Shown here one piece after another: positions 36,763 to 44,746 of a stretch of 64,000 bases of DNA. The first letter of the stretch is position 1. Every line of letters begins with the position of its first letter. Source of the stretch: Rhizobium sp. RU20A (GTDB taxonomy: Bacteria; Pseudomonadota; Alphaproteobacteria; Rhizobiales; Rhizobiaceae); assembly GCF_900155885.1 (NCBI RefSeq), contig NZ_FTMB01000002.1, positions 329,107-393,106 on the forward strand. Direction: 5' to 3'. Under the pieces are notes generated by a model that was not told the DNA's origin, made no database searches, and saw nothing but the letters and a program-made list of their open reading frames with translations. The translations under genes and the position numbers were made by a program.

Positions 36763-37662
36763 ATGCGCTATGGTTTCATCGGGCTCGGCAATCTCGGGGG
36801 GCATCTGGCGGCCAGTCTGCTGCGCAGCGGCTTCGATGTCGTGGTGCATGATCGCGATCCGGCCGCCGCCGAACGGCTGATTACGGCCGGCGCGGTCTGG
36901 GCCGACAGCGCCGGTGCACTCGCCGGCCAGTCGGATGCCGTGCTCACCTGCCTGCCCTCGCCGCAGGTGTCGAACGCGGTGCTCAACGAGATCCTTAAGG
37001 CCGCGCGGCCGGGGCTGACCTGGATCGAAATGTCCACCCTTGGCCGCGACGAGATCCTGCGACTTGCGGCAAAGGCCGCCGAGCGCGGCGTTACGACCAT
37101 GGAACTTCCGGTGACGGGCGGGGTGCATCTGGCGGCGCAGGGCAAGATCACCATGCTGGCGGGCGGCGACAAGGAGCTCATCGATCGTCATCGCCCGGCC
37201 CTCGAGGCCATGGGCGACCAGATCTTCTACATGGGTCCGCTCGGCAGCGCCGCCGTCATCAAGGTCATCACCAATATGCTGGCCTTCATCCATCTGGTCG
37301 CCGATGGCGAGGCGCTGATGCTGGCCAAGCGCGGCGGGCTCGATCTCGCGCAGGCCTGGCGGGCCATCAAGGCCAGCTCCGGCAACAGCTTCGTGCACGA
37401 GACGGAAGGTCAGCTCATTCTCAACGGCAGCTATGATGTCGGCTTCAGCATGGATCTGGCCCTGAAGGATCTCGGCTTTGCCATGAATTTCGGCGAGACC
37501 TTCGACGTGCCGCTGGCGCTCGCCGAACACACGCACGCGATCTTCCTCAAGGGCAAGGAGGCCTATGGCGGCAGCGCCCAGTCCACCCAGATCGTCAAGC
37601 TGCTGGAAGAGGCCGTCGGGACGGACCTTCGGGCCGACGGGTTTCCCGCCCGTCTGGAGTGA
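36763..37662 (+). CDS. NAD(P)-dependent beta-hydroxyacid dehydrogenase (3-hydroxyisobutyrate dehydrogenase family)
   Basis: The 299-residue protein has the Rossmann motif GFIGLGNLGGHLAASLL at the start, the substrate-binding PVTGGVHLAAQGKITMLAGG (about residues 118-137) and the catalytic Lys in SAAVIKVITNM (about 167). It reduces or oxidises 3-hydroxy acids such as tartronate semialdehyde or 2-hydroxymethyl acids; the precise substrate is unknown. ATG 36763 has GGAAAGG (36749-36755). It ends 7 bases from the stop of the convergent GlxA-type regulator. Confidence 0.88.
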   Translation: MRYGFIGLGNLGGHLAASLLRSGFDVVVHDRDPAAAERLITAGAVWADSAGALAGQSDAVLTCLPSPQVSNAVLNEILKAARPGLTWIEMSTLGRDEILRLAAKAAERGVTTMELPVTGGVHLAAQGKITMLAGGDKELIDRHRPALEAMGDQIFYMGPLGSAAVIKVITNMLAFIHLVADGEALMLAKRGGLDLAQAWRAIKASSGNSFVHETEGQLILNGSYDVGFSMDLALKDLGFAMNFGETFDVPLALAEHTHAIFLKGKEAYGGSAQSTQIVKLLEEAVGTDLRADGFPARLE

Positions 37663-37669
37663 GGATGTC

Positions 37670-38797
37670 TTAAGCCGGCAGGCTCTCGGCTGCGGATGAA
37701 CCGGCCTCGGCCTCTCCATCCTTCGGCCCCTCCAACTCCCCCTCCTCCGGCAGGCGCGCGAAGCCGGAGCGGACCTGCGTAGGCGAGACGCCATAGGTGC
37801 GGCGGAAGGCGCGGGAGAAGTGCGAGGCATTGTTGAAGCCGACGTCGATGGCGATGGCGATGATGGGGCGGTCGGTGCTGGCCAGAAGCTCACGGGCGCG
37901 CTGCAGGCGCACGAGATTGTAGGCATGGGCCGGCGCCATGCCGAGCGTCGTCAGGAACAGGCGCTCCAGTTGCCGGCGGGACAGGCCCACCATGCCGGCG
38001 AGAGCCTGAATGCTCTTCGGCTCGGCCAAATGCTGCTCCATGGTGATGAGCGTGGCGTTGACGCGGCGCTCGGTGGTGGCCATGCCCTCCAGCGATTGCA
38101 GCGGCGCGCGGGTCTGCGTGTCGTTCGGCGCACGGGCCCGGCCGATCTGCAGCACTTCCAGCGCGTTCTGCTCGGCATCACGCCCGATGAAGGTGCGGAT
38201 GATATGGGCGGCGAGATCGGCCGAACTCATGCCGCCGGCGCAGGAGCCGCGTGATCCGTCGAAATTGAAGAGCCGGTCGGGCCGCGCCTTCAGATCCGGG
38301 AAGCGCTCGCGGAACGAGGCGTAGTGCAGCCAGCTCACGCAGGTCTGGTGACGGGTCAAAAGCCCGGCTTCGGCGAGGATGAAGGTGCCGGTGCACAGGC
38401 CGATCAGGGGAATGCGCCGCTCGGCCGCCTGATGCAGGAAGCGCAGGGTCTCCTCGTCGCACAGTTCCTCCGATTCCAGCCGGCCGCCGACCACGACGAT
38501 CATGTCGAAACGTTCGGGACGCGTCAGATCGGCCGTCGGCGCGACGGAAACGCCGCAGCTGGAGCGGATGAGATGGCGCGTCGAGCCGAGCAGCTCCCAG
38601 TCCGCCTTGACGCGGCCGGAGCGATCCAGCTCGTCGCTCGCCAGCCGCAGCGTATCGATGAAGAGCGAGAAGGCCGAGAGGGTGAAGAGCCGGGCAAGCA
38701 CGAAGCCGACCTTCAGCTTGCGGTCGGGCGCGGCACCATCGGCCCTCGCCCGGCCACCGGCCGGCCTGCGCGCCACGCCACCCTGTGCACCCGCCAT
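37670..38797 (-). CDS. GlxA-family AraC-type regulator with DJ-1/PfpI domain
   Basis: The 375-residue protein has an N-terminal DJ-1/PfpI-like domain (KVGFVLARLFTLSAFSLFID, DMIVVVGGRL, GLCTGTFILAEAGLL near residue 140) and two C-terminal AraC helix-turn-helix motifs (IQALAGMVGLSRRQLERLF and IIAIAIDVGFNNASHFSRAF). The nucleophilic Cys in GLCTG is present. Such proteins often activate catabolic genes for quaternary amines or amino acids. It ends convergently with the dehydrogenase gene; its likely target set is unclear. Confidence 0.9.
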   Translation of the reverse strand: MAGAQGGVARRPAGGRARADGAAPDRKLKVGFVLARLFTLSAFSLFIDTLRLASDELDRSGRVKADWELLGSTRHLIRSSCGVSVAPTADLTRPERFDMIVVVGGRLESEELCDEETLRFLHQAAERRIPLIGLCTGTFILAEAGLLTRHQTCVSWLHYASFRERFPDLKARPDRLFNFDGSRGSCAGGMSSADLAAHIIRTFIGRDAEQNALEVLQIGRARAPNDTQTRAPLQSLEGMATTERRVNATLITMEQHLAEPKSIQALAGMVGLSRRQLERLFLTTLGMAPAHAYNLVRLQRARELLASTDRPIIAIAIDVGFNNASHFSRAFRRTYGVSPTQVRSGFARLPEEGELEGPKDGEAEAGSSAAESLPA

Positions 38798-38983
38798 CTC
38801 GTTCTCCTCATCCCCTTGCGCACGCCGCGCAGACCTCTCGCCGGCACCGGTGGGATTGTCGGATCATACCGCAGGAAACGACATGCGCATCCGTGGCTTT
38901 GCGCCTTTGGGTGTCAAAACTACGGCTGGGAGGTGGGGGGACGTGGTGCGGGAGTTGGAGGTGTTGTCTGCTTTGCGCCATGA

Positions 38984-39034
38984 GCAGACATGGGAACGCC
39001 ATTTTTGCGGCGCCCACTTTGCGTCCCTAAAGCT
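38984..39034 (+). repeat. left copy of a diverged inverted repeat flanking the AT-rich island
   Basis: About 51 bases with blocks GACAT, GAACG, GCGC and TTTGCGTCCCTAAAGCT in the same order as the inverted copy at 41082-41131 (TTTGCGTTCTAAAAGCT). Matching blocks are clear but gaps are needed, so it is an old or loosely conserved repeat. Confidence 0.4.
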
Positions 39035-39067
39035 CGCCGGGGAACTCCGCGGTTTTCGATTGCACTT

Positions 39068-39244
39068 ATGAAGGGTATCGGCGAAGTAAAGATCACGGGT
39101 TTTGTTGTCGGCGCGGCACTATCAGGCATCATCGGCGATATCTCGGTTGATTCCTATAAGGCCCAGCAGCACCAAATTTATGAAACGCTAATTCACACGT
39201 CGGATGCCGTGATGGCTTGGGTGAACCACTTGCTTCCTCTCTAG
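39068..39244 (+). CDS. possible small protein or gene remnant
   Basis: A 58-codon ORF starts MKGIGEVKITGFVVGAALSG and has a short hydrophobic stretch in its first half. No ribosome-binding site is visible, and the frame is open upstream without a convincing start. It may be a decayed 3' end of a longer gene. Listed only because it is the best frame in this stretch. Confidence 0.2.
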   Translation: MKGIGEVKITGFVVGAALSGIIGDISVDSYKAQQHQIYETLIHTSDAVMAWVNHLLPL

Positions 39245-39512
39245 CACATGCAGATCCAGTCGCGGTTGACCCTCGCCCGACAGCTTAGCGCCTTCGATAT
39301 CGGCCTTTGGGCACAATCTGTCGTTTGCCTGAAAACCTGCCGGTCCCCTCGCCTAGTCTGCAAAGCACCTTCAAAGCGGCCACTCCCGATAAGAAGACTT
39401 GCAAATGTCCTAAGGGCGATAAATCTCTCTGGGAAATGGACAGATGTCGAGGCACTCGCCCTCCTGGTTGCGAAACTCTCACTGCGTATTCTGACAGGAA
39501 CCAAGTGAACCG

Positions 39513-39989
39513 TCAGCCAACAACTCGCTTGTCGTCTTTCACCTTAATAATGGCACCAAAAATGTAGGCCACTCTCAAAAAAGAAAAGAAGCCCCAGACA
39601 GAGAGAAAACTCCAAGCTGCAAAAAAATGGAACTTCCAGCTCGCGCCTTTTGCTATGTCGAAAGATGTGACGGTCATAGGTATGGATGCGAAGGTAATAG
39701 CGAATCCGAGAAGAAGAGCGTGTTTAGTGTATTTAAGAAAGATCTTCATCTCTGGTGTGTCTTTGATACGATTTATAAAGCCGTCCGTTTTGCCTGCGAT
39801 GAAACCGAAAATGGCAAATAAGAAACCTGTCTGAATTGAGGACCAGTCAAAAACCGATGAATAGATATTAGATACATTGATATCTTCCGAGACAGAAAGC
39901 TGAATGAGATCCGAACGGAAATAATACAGTAGCAGGCACGACAAAGCTGCCAGCGAGATAGGTCCGAATTTCTCTATGATGCCCATCAT
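39513..39989 (-). CDS. four-helix membrane protein of unknown function (second gene of a coupled pair)
   Basis: The 158-residue protein has four predicted membrane helices: about residues 7-25 (PISLAALSCLLLYYF), 50-68 (SIQTGFLFAIFGFIAG), 88-110 and 120-147 (FFAAWSFLSVWGFFSFLRVA). Short charged loops include KTDGFINRIKDTPEMK. The ATG at 39989 overlaps the stop of the upstream 280-residue gene as ATGA, with a second ATG at 39986, so the pair is translationally coupled. Its DNA is far poorer in GC than its surroundings (18 of 60 bases at 39721-39780). I know no family; size and topology recall membrane effectors of small defence systems such as KwaA, but gene order and partner differ. Confidence 0.6.
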   Translation of the reverse strand: MMGIIEKFGPISLAALSCLLLYYFRSDLIQLSVSEDINVSNIYSSVFDWSSIQTGFLFAIFGFIAGKTDGFINRIKDTPEMKIFLKYTKHALLLGFAITFASIPMTVTSFDIAKGASWKFHFFAAWSFLSVWGFFSFLRVAYIFGAIIKVKDDKRVVG

Positions 39990-40828
39990 CCCATAAGATT
40001 CTTCATTCGCGTTGACAGGAATTGAACCTTAATCTTGTAGTTTTTATCCGGGTCGCGGTCATCGATTGAAAGCGTGTCCTTCAGGACCTGACGATCTTCA
40101 ATCAAGTCGATTTCCTCGGAAACATCGTTCACAACCGTTACGGCCGTCAGCTTGTCAATCCTGGCCTTCGCTCCGACGGACGTGGCCAACAACTCAGCCA
40201 ATTCGGACACTTTAGATGATAAAAAGCCTTTTCGATGACCCATTGAAAGTTCAATCAGTATCGACGGCGCATCGTAGGCATCTGCCATCGCTTTAATGCC
40301 CTGTGATGCCGCTTTTCCGTCTCCGCCGAGGTCGTCCATGCTGTCGGGATTTGCAATCCTGACCGACAGCTTACGAGTGTTGCCACCGTTGAATTTCTTC
40401 CAGGCATCAGGGTTTACGCGCGGGTCTAGCCGATACTGAGCGGCTACGTTGTAGGAAGCTAGATAATCTAGGATACGACCGACCGAAACAACGCGAGGAT
40501 CGTGTTGCACGCCGAGTATGCCCTTCACGTGATTAAGTCTAAATACAATGCTGTGAGCAAGCTTCTTCGCAGAGAGAGACTTTCTCGTTGCTCCGTCCAG
40601 CTCACCGGGCAGGTTTGTGCCTTGGCACCTGACAAACTCCCCTACCACAGCATCCGCGCCGTCATCGTCAAGATTTTCGAGGCGGATCACGTAGTCTTGC
40701 GCTAATTGGATTTCCCGCTTTTGTTTGTCAGGCTCTTTCACTGATTGTTTCAGCATTGATACCATAGACGGTATCTGGTTGTTCGATCGGCTGACGTTGT
40801 AAAAACGGAATGTAAAATTCTTATCCAT
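39986..40828 (-). CDS. soluble protein of unknown function (first gene of a coupled pair)
   Basis: The 280-residue protein starts MDKNFTFRFYNVSRSNNQ and has no membrane helix or signal peptide. Recognisable blocks are GEFVRCQGTNLPGEL (about residues 66-80), AHSIVFRLNHVKGILGVQHD (about 91-110), a central KKFNGGNTRKLSVRIANP and a C-terminal KIKVQFLSTRMKNLMG. It could be a sensor or phage-protein-like regulator; I cannot name the family. It is read first and overlaps the membrane gene by four bases. Its GC content is low and its codon use (many AAA, GAA, TTT-type codons) is unlike neighbouring genes, which suggests horizontal transfer. Confidence 0.6.
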   Translation of the reverse strand: MDKNFTFRFYNVSRSNNQIPSMVSMLKQSVKEPDKQKREIQLAQDYVIRLENLDDDGADAVVGEFVRCQGTNLPGELDGATRKSLSAKKLAHSIVFRLNHVKGILGVQHDPRVVSVGRILDYLASYNVAAQYRLDPRVNPDAWKKFNGGNTRKLSVRIANPDSMDDLGGDGKAASQGIKAMADAYDAPSILIELSMGHRKGFLSSKVSELAELLATSVGAKARIDKLTAVTVVNDVSEEIDLIEDRQVLKDTLSIDDRDPDKNYKIKVQFLSTRMKNLMG

Positions 40829-41181
40829 GCGCCCCTCACTTTTCGGCGCATTAAAATATGTGATTCGCGCATTTGGCGAGTCATTTCTATCTGCCGATCT
40901 TTGGAATAGACAAGCAATTCAGTTTGTCCTCAAGCGTGTCGTCCAATCTACCCTTGCTGTGGCTGCCATAGGCCAAGGCTCGCCCCTCAAGAGGGGGCCG
41001 CTGGTGAGTGCCCGTTTGGCCTTAAAACTGCCTATCGGCAAGCTACCTCTTAATCGCAATCTTCCGGCCGAGCTGAATTGCAGCTTTTAGAACGCAAAGC
41101 TGCGCTCGACTACGTTCGTCTCAATGTCCACGATGGGCCGATAGCGGACCTAGGAATTCGTCTCCCCTACCAACACACCCC
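40829..41181. other. intergenic right border of the AT-rich island
   Basis: This 353-base stretch contains the promoter side of the two-gene cassette and the inverted repeat copy at 41082-41131. A plus-strand frame (40827-41090) is open but has no ribosome-binding site or recognisable product. I see nothing else that I can support. Confidence 0.5.
41082..41131 (-). repeat. right copy of a diverged inverted repeat flanking the AT-rich island
   Basis: Read on the minus strand it shows GGACATTGAGACGAACG and GCGCAGCTTTGCGTTC followed by TAAAAGCT, matching the order of blocks at 38984-39034. It lies 50 bases before the stop of the SorC-type regulator gene. Confidence 0.4.
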
Positions 41182-42144
41182 TCACGCCACCCCATCCCCC
41201 ACCAGCCGCTCCGCCGTAAACCGATCCGTCACCAGCGTATCAATGACCCCGGTGCGCAAGGCCCCTGCAATTGCCGCCGTCTTGGCGGCGCCGCCGGCCA
41301 GCGCGATGACGCGGTCGACCTTATCGAGTTCTTCGAGCGAAATGCCGATGACGCGATCGTCGAGGGGGGTTTTGACGGGCTTGCCGGTGCGGTCGAAGAA
41401 GCGCAGCGACATGTCGCCGACGGCGCCGGCTTCGGCGAGGTCGGTGAGTTCGCGGGCGGAGAAGATGTTGCCGGAACGGGCGAGCAGTTCGGAGGGCTCG
41501 ACGGCGCCGATGCCGATGATGGCGAGCGTGATGGACTGGAAGAGTTCGATCGTCTCGCGCACGAAGGGATCGGCGAGCATCAGGAGCTTTGCCTCGCGGG
41601 ATGTGGCGATGCCCTGCACGGGCAGCAGCTTCGGCTCGGCGCCGGTGAGGCGGGCGAGCCGTGTCGTCAGCTGCGTGGCGTGGGTCTGCACGGAGGGATC
41701 GCCCATGCCGCCGAGCGTCTGGACGATGTATTTCGCCTGGGCGCTCTTTTGCGGATGGATGTTTTCCACCATGCGGAAAATGGTCTGGCTCCAGCTGGAG
41801 ACGCCGATGACGTCGCCGGGCGAAAGCGTGATTTCGAGCAGGTGGGCGGCCGCCTCGCCGATGCGGGCCATGACCGCGCCATCGCGGTCCTCCGAACATT
41901 CGACGACGATGACCTCGCCCGTGCCGAACCGGTTGCGGATCGCCGTTTCGAGATCGGTATAGGTGCCGGCCGGCGGGATAACCGTGGTGCGCACGATATC
42001 CTCCGCCTCGGCGCGCTTCAGCATGCGCGAGACGGTGGCCTGCGACAGGCGCAGGTGCTGGGCAATCTCCGCCTGGCGCTTGTGCTCCAGATGGTACATC
42101 TGCGCCACGCGGGAGATCAGCCGAAGTTCGTTAATGCGTCCCAT
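41182..42144 (-). CDS. SorC/DeoR-type sugar-binding transcriptional regulator (EryD-like)
   Basis: The 320-residue protein has an N-terminal helix-turn-helix (HKRQAEIAQHLRLSQATVSRM, given here as its core AEIAQHLRLSQATVSRML) and a C-terminal sugar-phosphate-binding domain with GVSSWSQTIFRMVENI, VQTLGGMGDP, GIGAVEPS and VIALAGGAAKTAAIAGAL (about residues 280-297). This is the SorC family, which includes EryD of the Brucella erythritol operon. It lies 20 bases downstream of the FGGY kinase gene. A GAATWWWWATTC palindrome sits just before its start and in the main promoter region at 45.6-45.8 kb, so it probably regulates the whole cluster and itself. Confidence 0.9.
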   Translation of the reverse strand: MGRINELRLISRVAQMYHLEHKRQAEIAQHLRLSQATVSRMLKRAEAEDIVRTTVIPPAGTYTDLETAIRNRFGTGEVIVVECSEDRDGAVMARIGEAAAHLLEITLSPGDVIGVSSWSQTIFRMVENIHPQKSAQAKYIVQTLGGMGDPSVQTHATQLTTRLARLTGAEPKLLPVQGIATSREAKLLMLADPFVRETIELFQSITLAIIGIGAVEPSELLARSGNIFSARELTDLAEAGAVGDMSLRFFDRTGKPVKTPLDDRVIGISLEELDKVDRVIALAGGAAKTAAIAGALRTGVIDTLVTDRFTAERLVGDGVA

Positions 42145-42158
42145 GTGCCCCGCCCGGT

Positions 42159-42170
42159 GAATTTTTATTC
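42159..42170. promoter_or_regulatory. GAATTTTTATTC, candidate SorC-regulator operator
   Basis: The 12-base near-palindrome lies 15 bases before the SorC start and overlaps the kinase stop codon. It matches the pattern found twice in the divergent promoter region at 45.6-45.8 kb. Because part of it is coding, chance cannot be excluded. Confidence 0.35.
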
Positions 42171-43631
42171 AACCTTAGCGCTCTCCGGAACAAAGGTCGA
42201 GCGGGCGATTGCATCCTTCCACGTCTTCAACTCTCCGCGGATCGGCCCCTGCTGCGGGGCGATGCGGCGGGTGGCGCGCGGCAGGGCCTTGATGGCGGCA
42301 AGATCCGGCCAGAGGCCGAGGGTAAGGCCGGCGAGATAGGCCGCGCCAAGGGCCGAGGCTTCCGGCGCCTCGCACTGGATGACGGCGTGGTCGAGAATGT
42401 CGGCGACATTCTGCATCAGGAAATCGCTGCGGCTCGGGCCGCCATCCACATAAAGCGAGCCGATGGCCACATCGCCGTGCTTCAGCATGGCCGCGAAGAC
42501 GTCGTGCACCTGGAAGGGAATGCTGTCGGCCACGGCCCGGGCCATCTGGGCGCGGGTGGTGTTGAAGTCGATCTGCGCAAAGAGCGCGCGGGCGTCGGAG
42601 TTCCAGTAGGGCGCGCCGAGGCCGACGAAGGCGGGCACGAAGCCGGGGCCGCCGGCCGGGGCGGTTGCCGCCAGCTCCAGCAGCGCCGCGACATCGGGAA
42701 GGCCGAGAATACCGGCCATCCAGGGCAGGCTGGAGGCGCTGACGAGGATATTGCCCTCGAAGGCGAAGGTGGGCTTGCCGGCGATGCGCCAGGCGACCGT
42801 GGTTGTGATGCCGTCGCTGGGGGCAATGAAGCGCGGCAGCGTCGCCATGATGGAGGAGCCGGTGCCGAAGGTGACCTTGCCGTCGCCGACATCATAGGCG
42901 CCATGGCCGAACAGCGCGGCATGGCTGTCACCGATGGCGGCGGCAATCGGCGTGCCATCGGCAATGCCCGGAACGCCGGCGGTGACGCCGAACGGACTGG
43001 CACTGTCGCGCACCTCCGGCAGCACGGCCTTGTGTATCCCGAAAAGGGCGCAGAGTTCGTCGCTCCAGACCTGTTCCTTGAGATCGAGGAACTGGCTGCG
43101 GGCGGCGTTGGAGGCATCGCAGGCGTGCACCTTGCCGCCGGTCAAGCGATGGATGAGCCAGCTGTCGATGGTGCCGACGCGGAGCTTGCGGCCGGCGGGG
43201 GCGCGGTCGATCAGCCACTTCATCTTGGCGCCGGGGAACATGGGATCGATCGGCAGGCCGGTGATTTCCAGCACGCGGCCTGCATGGCCGCTCGCGATCA
43301 GCGCCTCGCATTCGGGCGCGGTGCGGCGGCACTGCCAGCTGAGCACGGGGCCGAGCGGCTCGCCCGTTTCGCCGTCCCAGATGGTGACGGATTCGCGCTG
43401 GTTGGAAATGGCGACGGCTTCGATGCTGACATCAGGGCCGGCGGCGATGCACTGCGCGATCGCTTCGCAGACGGAGGCCCAGATGCGGTTCGGGTCCTGC
43501 TCCACCCAGCCGGACTGGGGATAGCTGATGCCGACGGGGGACGCGCCGCGGGAGAGAACCTCGCCGCCCTCCGAGACGAGGATGGCCTTGGAATTGGTGG
43601 TGCCCTGGTCGATCGCAAGAATGGCGCGCAT
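42165..43631 (-). CDS. FGGY family carbohydrate kinase
   Basis: The 488-residue kinase begins with the phosphate-1 motif AIDQGTTNSKAIL and has the FGGY-type C-terminal signature near DGGPSRSDFLMQNVADIL (about residues 400-417) and ASALGAAYLAGL. Other blocks are GWVEQDPNRIW, AISNQRESVTIWD, GDSHAALFGHG and FGTGSS. It phosphorylates a ketose or polyol using ATP. Overall it looks closer to glycerol/apulose-type kinases than to xylulokinase or EryA, but I cannot fix the substrate. It lies between the transketolase genes and the SorC gene; a terminator-like hairpin (43746-43770) separates it from the transketolase. Confidence 0.88.
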   Translation of the reverse strand: MRAILAIDQGTTNSKAILVSEGGEVLSRGASPVGISYPQSGWVEQDPNRIWASVCEAIAQCIAAGPDVSIEAVAISNQRESVTIWDGETGEPLGPVLSWQCRRTAPECEALIASGHAGRVLEITGLPIDPMFPGAKMKWLIDRAPAGRKLRVGTIDSWLIHRLTGGKVHACDASNAARSQFLDLKEQVWSDELCALFGIHKAVLPEVRDSASPFGVTAGVPGIADGTPIAAAIGDSHAALFGHGAYDVGDGKVTFGTGSSIMATLPRFIAPSDGITTTVAWRIAGKPTFAFEGNILVSASSLPWMAGILGLPDVAALLELAATAPAGGPGFVPAFVGLGAPYWNSDARALFAQIDFNTTRAQMARAVADSIPFQVHDVFAAMLKHGDVAIGSLYVDGGPSRSDFLMQNVADILDHAVIQCEAPEASALGAAYLAGLTLGLWPDLAAIKALPRATRRIAPQQGPIRGELKTWKDAIARSTFVPESAKVE

Positions 43632-43735
43632 GGACGGTCTCGTCTCCCTGAAGCCGTCGTCGGCGACACGGGGAAGCGCCGGACGGGCCCTGTCTCTCGG
43701 TTCTATCTCCCCACGGGGCCATTCGGCCGGGGGGG

Positions 43736-43770
43736 TTCAAAAAGACCGGGGCGCGATGATCACGCCCCGG
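43736..43770 (-). terminator. intrinsic terminator between transketolase and kinase genes
   Basis: CCGGGGCG and CGCCCCGG (43746-43770) pair over eight bases with an inner GAT/ATC pairing; on the minus strand the stem is followed by TCTTTTT. It would reduce readthrough from the transketolase pair into the kinase. Confidence 0.65.
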
Positions 43771-43792
43771 CCTCGTCTCTCATCGGTTAGCC

Positions 43793-44746
43793 TTACTTGC
43801 GGCGCAAGAGGGCGACGGTCGCTTCGGCGATCGCGCCCGGGGCCATGCCGAATTCGTCCAGCAGGAATTCGGCTGAGCCGGTGGGCGCATAGACGCCGGG
43901 CACGCCGAGACGCTTCATCGGCACCGGCGCATGATCGACCACGACTTCGGCAACGGCCGAGCCGAGGCCGCCATAGATCGAGTGCTCCTCGGCCGTGACG
44001 ATGGCGCCGGTTTCCTTCGCAGCGGCGATGATGGCGGCTTCGTCGATCGGGCGCACCGTCGCCATGTTCAGGACGCGGGCGTTGATGCCGTCCTTGGCGA
44101 GGATGTCGGCAGCTTTCACCATGCGGTGCGTCAGCGTGCCGTTCGCGATCAGCGTCACATCGGTGCCCTCGCGCAGGACATTCGCCTTGCCGACTTCGAA
44201 GACGTGGCCTTCCGGCAAGAGGTCCGGAACGCCGACGCGCGACAGGCGCAGGAAGACCGGGCCGTCATAGGTGGCAGCCCAGGCAACGGCGGCGGCCGTC
44301 TCGATGCGGTCGCAGGGGGCGATGACCGGCAGGTTCGGCAGGACGCGGGTCCAGGCGAAATCCTCGATCGAATGGTGCGTCGGTCCCAGCTCGCCGTAAG
44401 CCATGCCGGACGAAATGCCGATCAGCTTCACATTGGCATTGGAGTAGGAAATGTCCGCCTTGATCTGCTCCAGCGCACGGCCGGTGAGGAAACAGGAAGC
44501 GCCGCAGACGAAGGGAATGCGGCCGCCATTGGCAAGACCGGCGCCGACGCCGACCATGTTCTGCTCGGCGATGCCGACATTGACGAGGCGCTCGGGGAAT
44601 TTCGACTTGAAGCCACCGAGCTTGGAGGAGCCGACGCTGTCGTTGCAGACGGCAACGACCGCCTCATTGTCAGCGGCGAGCTTTTCGAGAACCGAGGCGA
44701 AGGCGTCGCGGCAGTCGTAGAGATTGGTCTTGGTGGTCGCGTCCAT
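43793..44746 (-). CDS. transketolase, C-terminal subunit
   Basis: This 317-residue protein is the pyrimidine-binding plus C-terminal half of a split transketolase. It has LAADNEAVVAVCNDS, NVGIAEQNMVGVGAGLANGG with the catalytic Glu (about residues 56-75), LGPTHHSIEDFAW (substrate-phosphate His pair) and the C-terminal YGGLGSAVAEVV. It works with the N-terminal subunit encoded just upstream; their codons overlap as TAATG. Split transketolases are common in sugar gene clusters, including the transketolase-type D-apiose pathway. Confidence 0.93.
   Translation of the reverse strand: MDATTKTNLYDCRDAFASVLEKLAADNEAVVAVCNDSVGSSKLGGFKSKFPERLVNVGIAEQNMVGVGAGLANGGRIPFVCGASCFLTGRALEQIKADISYSNANVKLIGISSGMAYGELGPTHHSIEDFAWTRVLPNLPVIAPCDRIETAAAVAWAATYDGPVFLRLSRVGVPDLLPEGHVFEVGKANVLREGTDVTLIANGTLTHRMVKAADILAKDGINARVLNMATVRPIDEAAIIAAAKETGAIVTAEEHSIYGGLGSAVAEVVVDHAPVPMKRLGVPGVYAPTGSAEFLLDEFGMAPGAIAEATVALLRRK

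Larger units (their letters stand above)
38798..39512. other. gene-poor border of an AT-richer island
   Basis: Apart from one doubtful short ORF (39068-39244) I find no convincing gene here; the possible frames on both strands overlap each other and none has a ribosome-binding site or recognisable domain. The segment holds one copy of a diverged repeat (38984-39034) whose partner lies inverted at 41082-41131. Base composition falls towards the right. Confidence 0.5.

Noticed and set aside
39513..40828. Kiwa (KwaA/KwaB) defence system
   Set aside because: The four-helix protein fits KwaA in size, but the soluble partner is encoded first, and I could not see KwaB (DUF4868) features in it. Kept as an unknown cassette.
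40827..41090. 87-codon plus-strand ORF in the island border
   Set aside because: No ribosome-binding site, no recognisable product, and it overlaps the probable promoter of the two-gene cassette.
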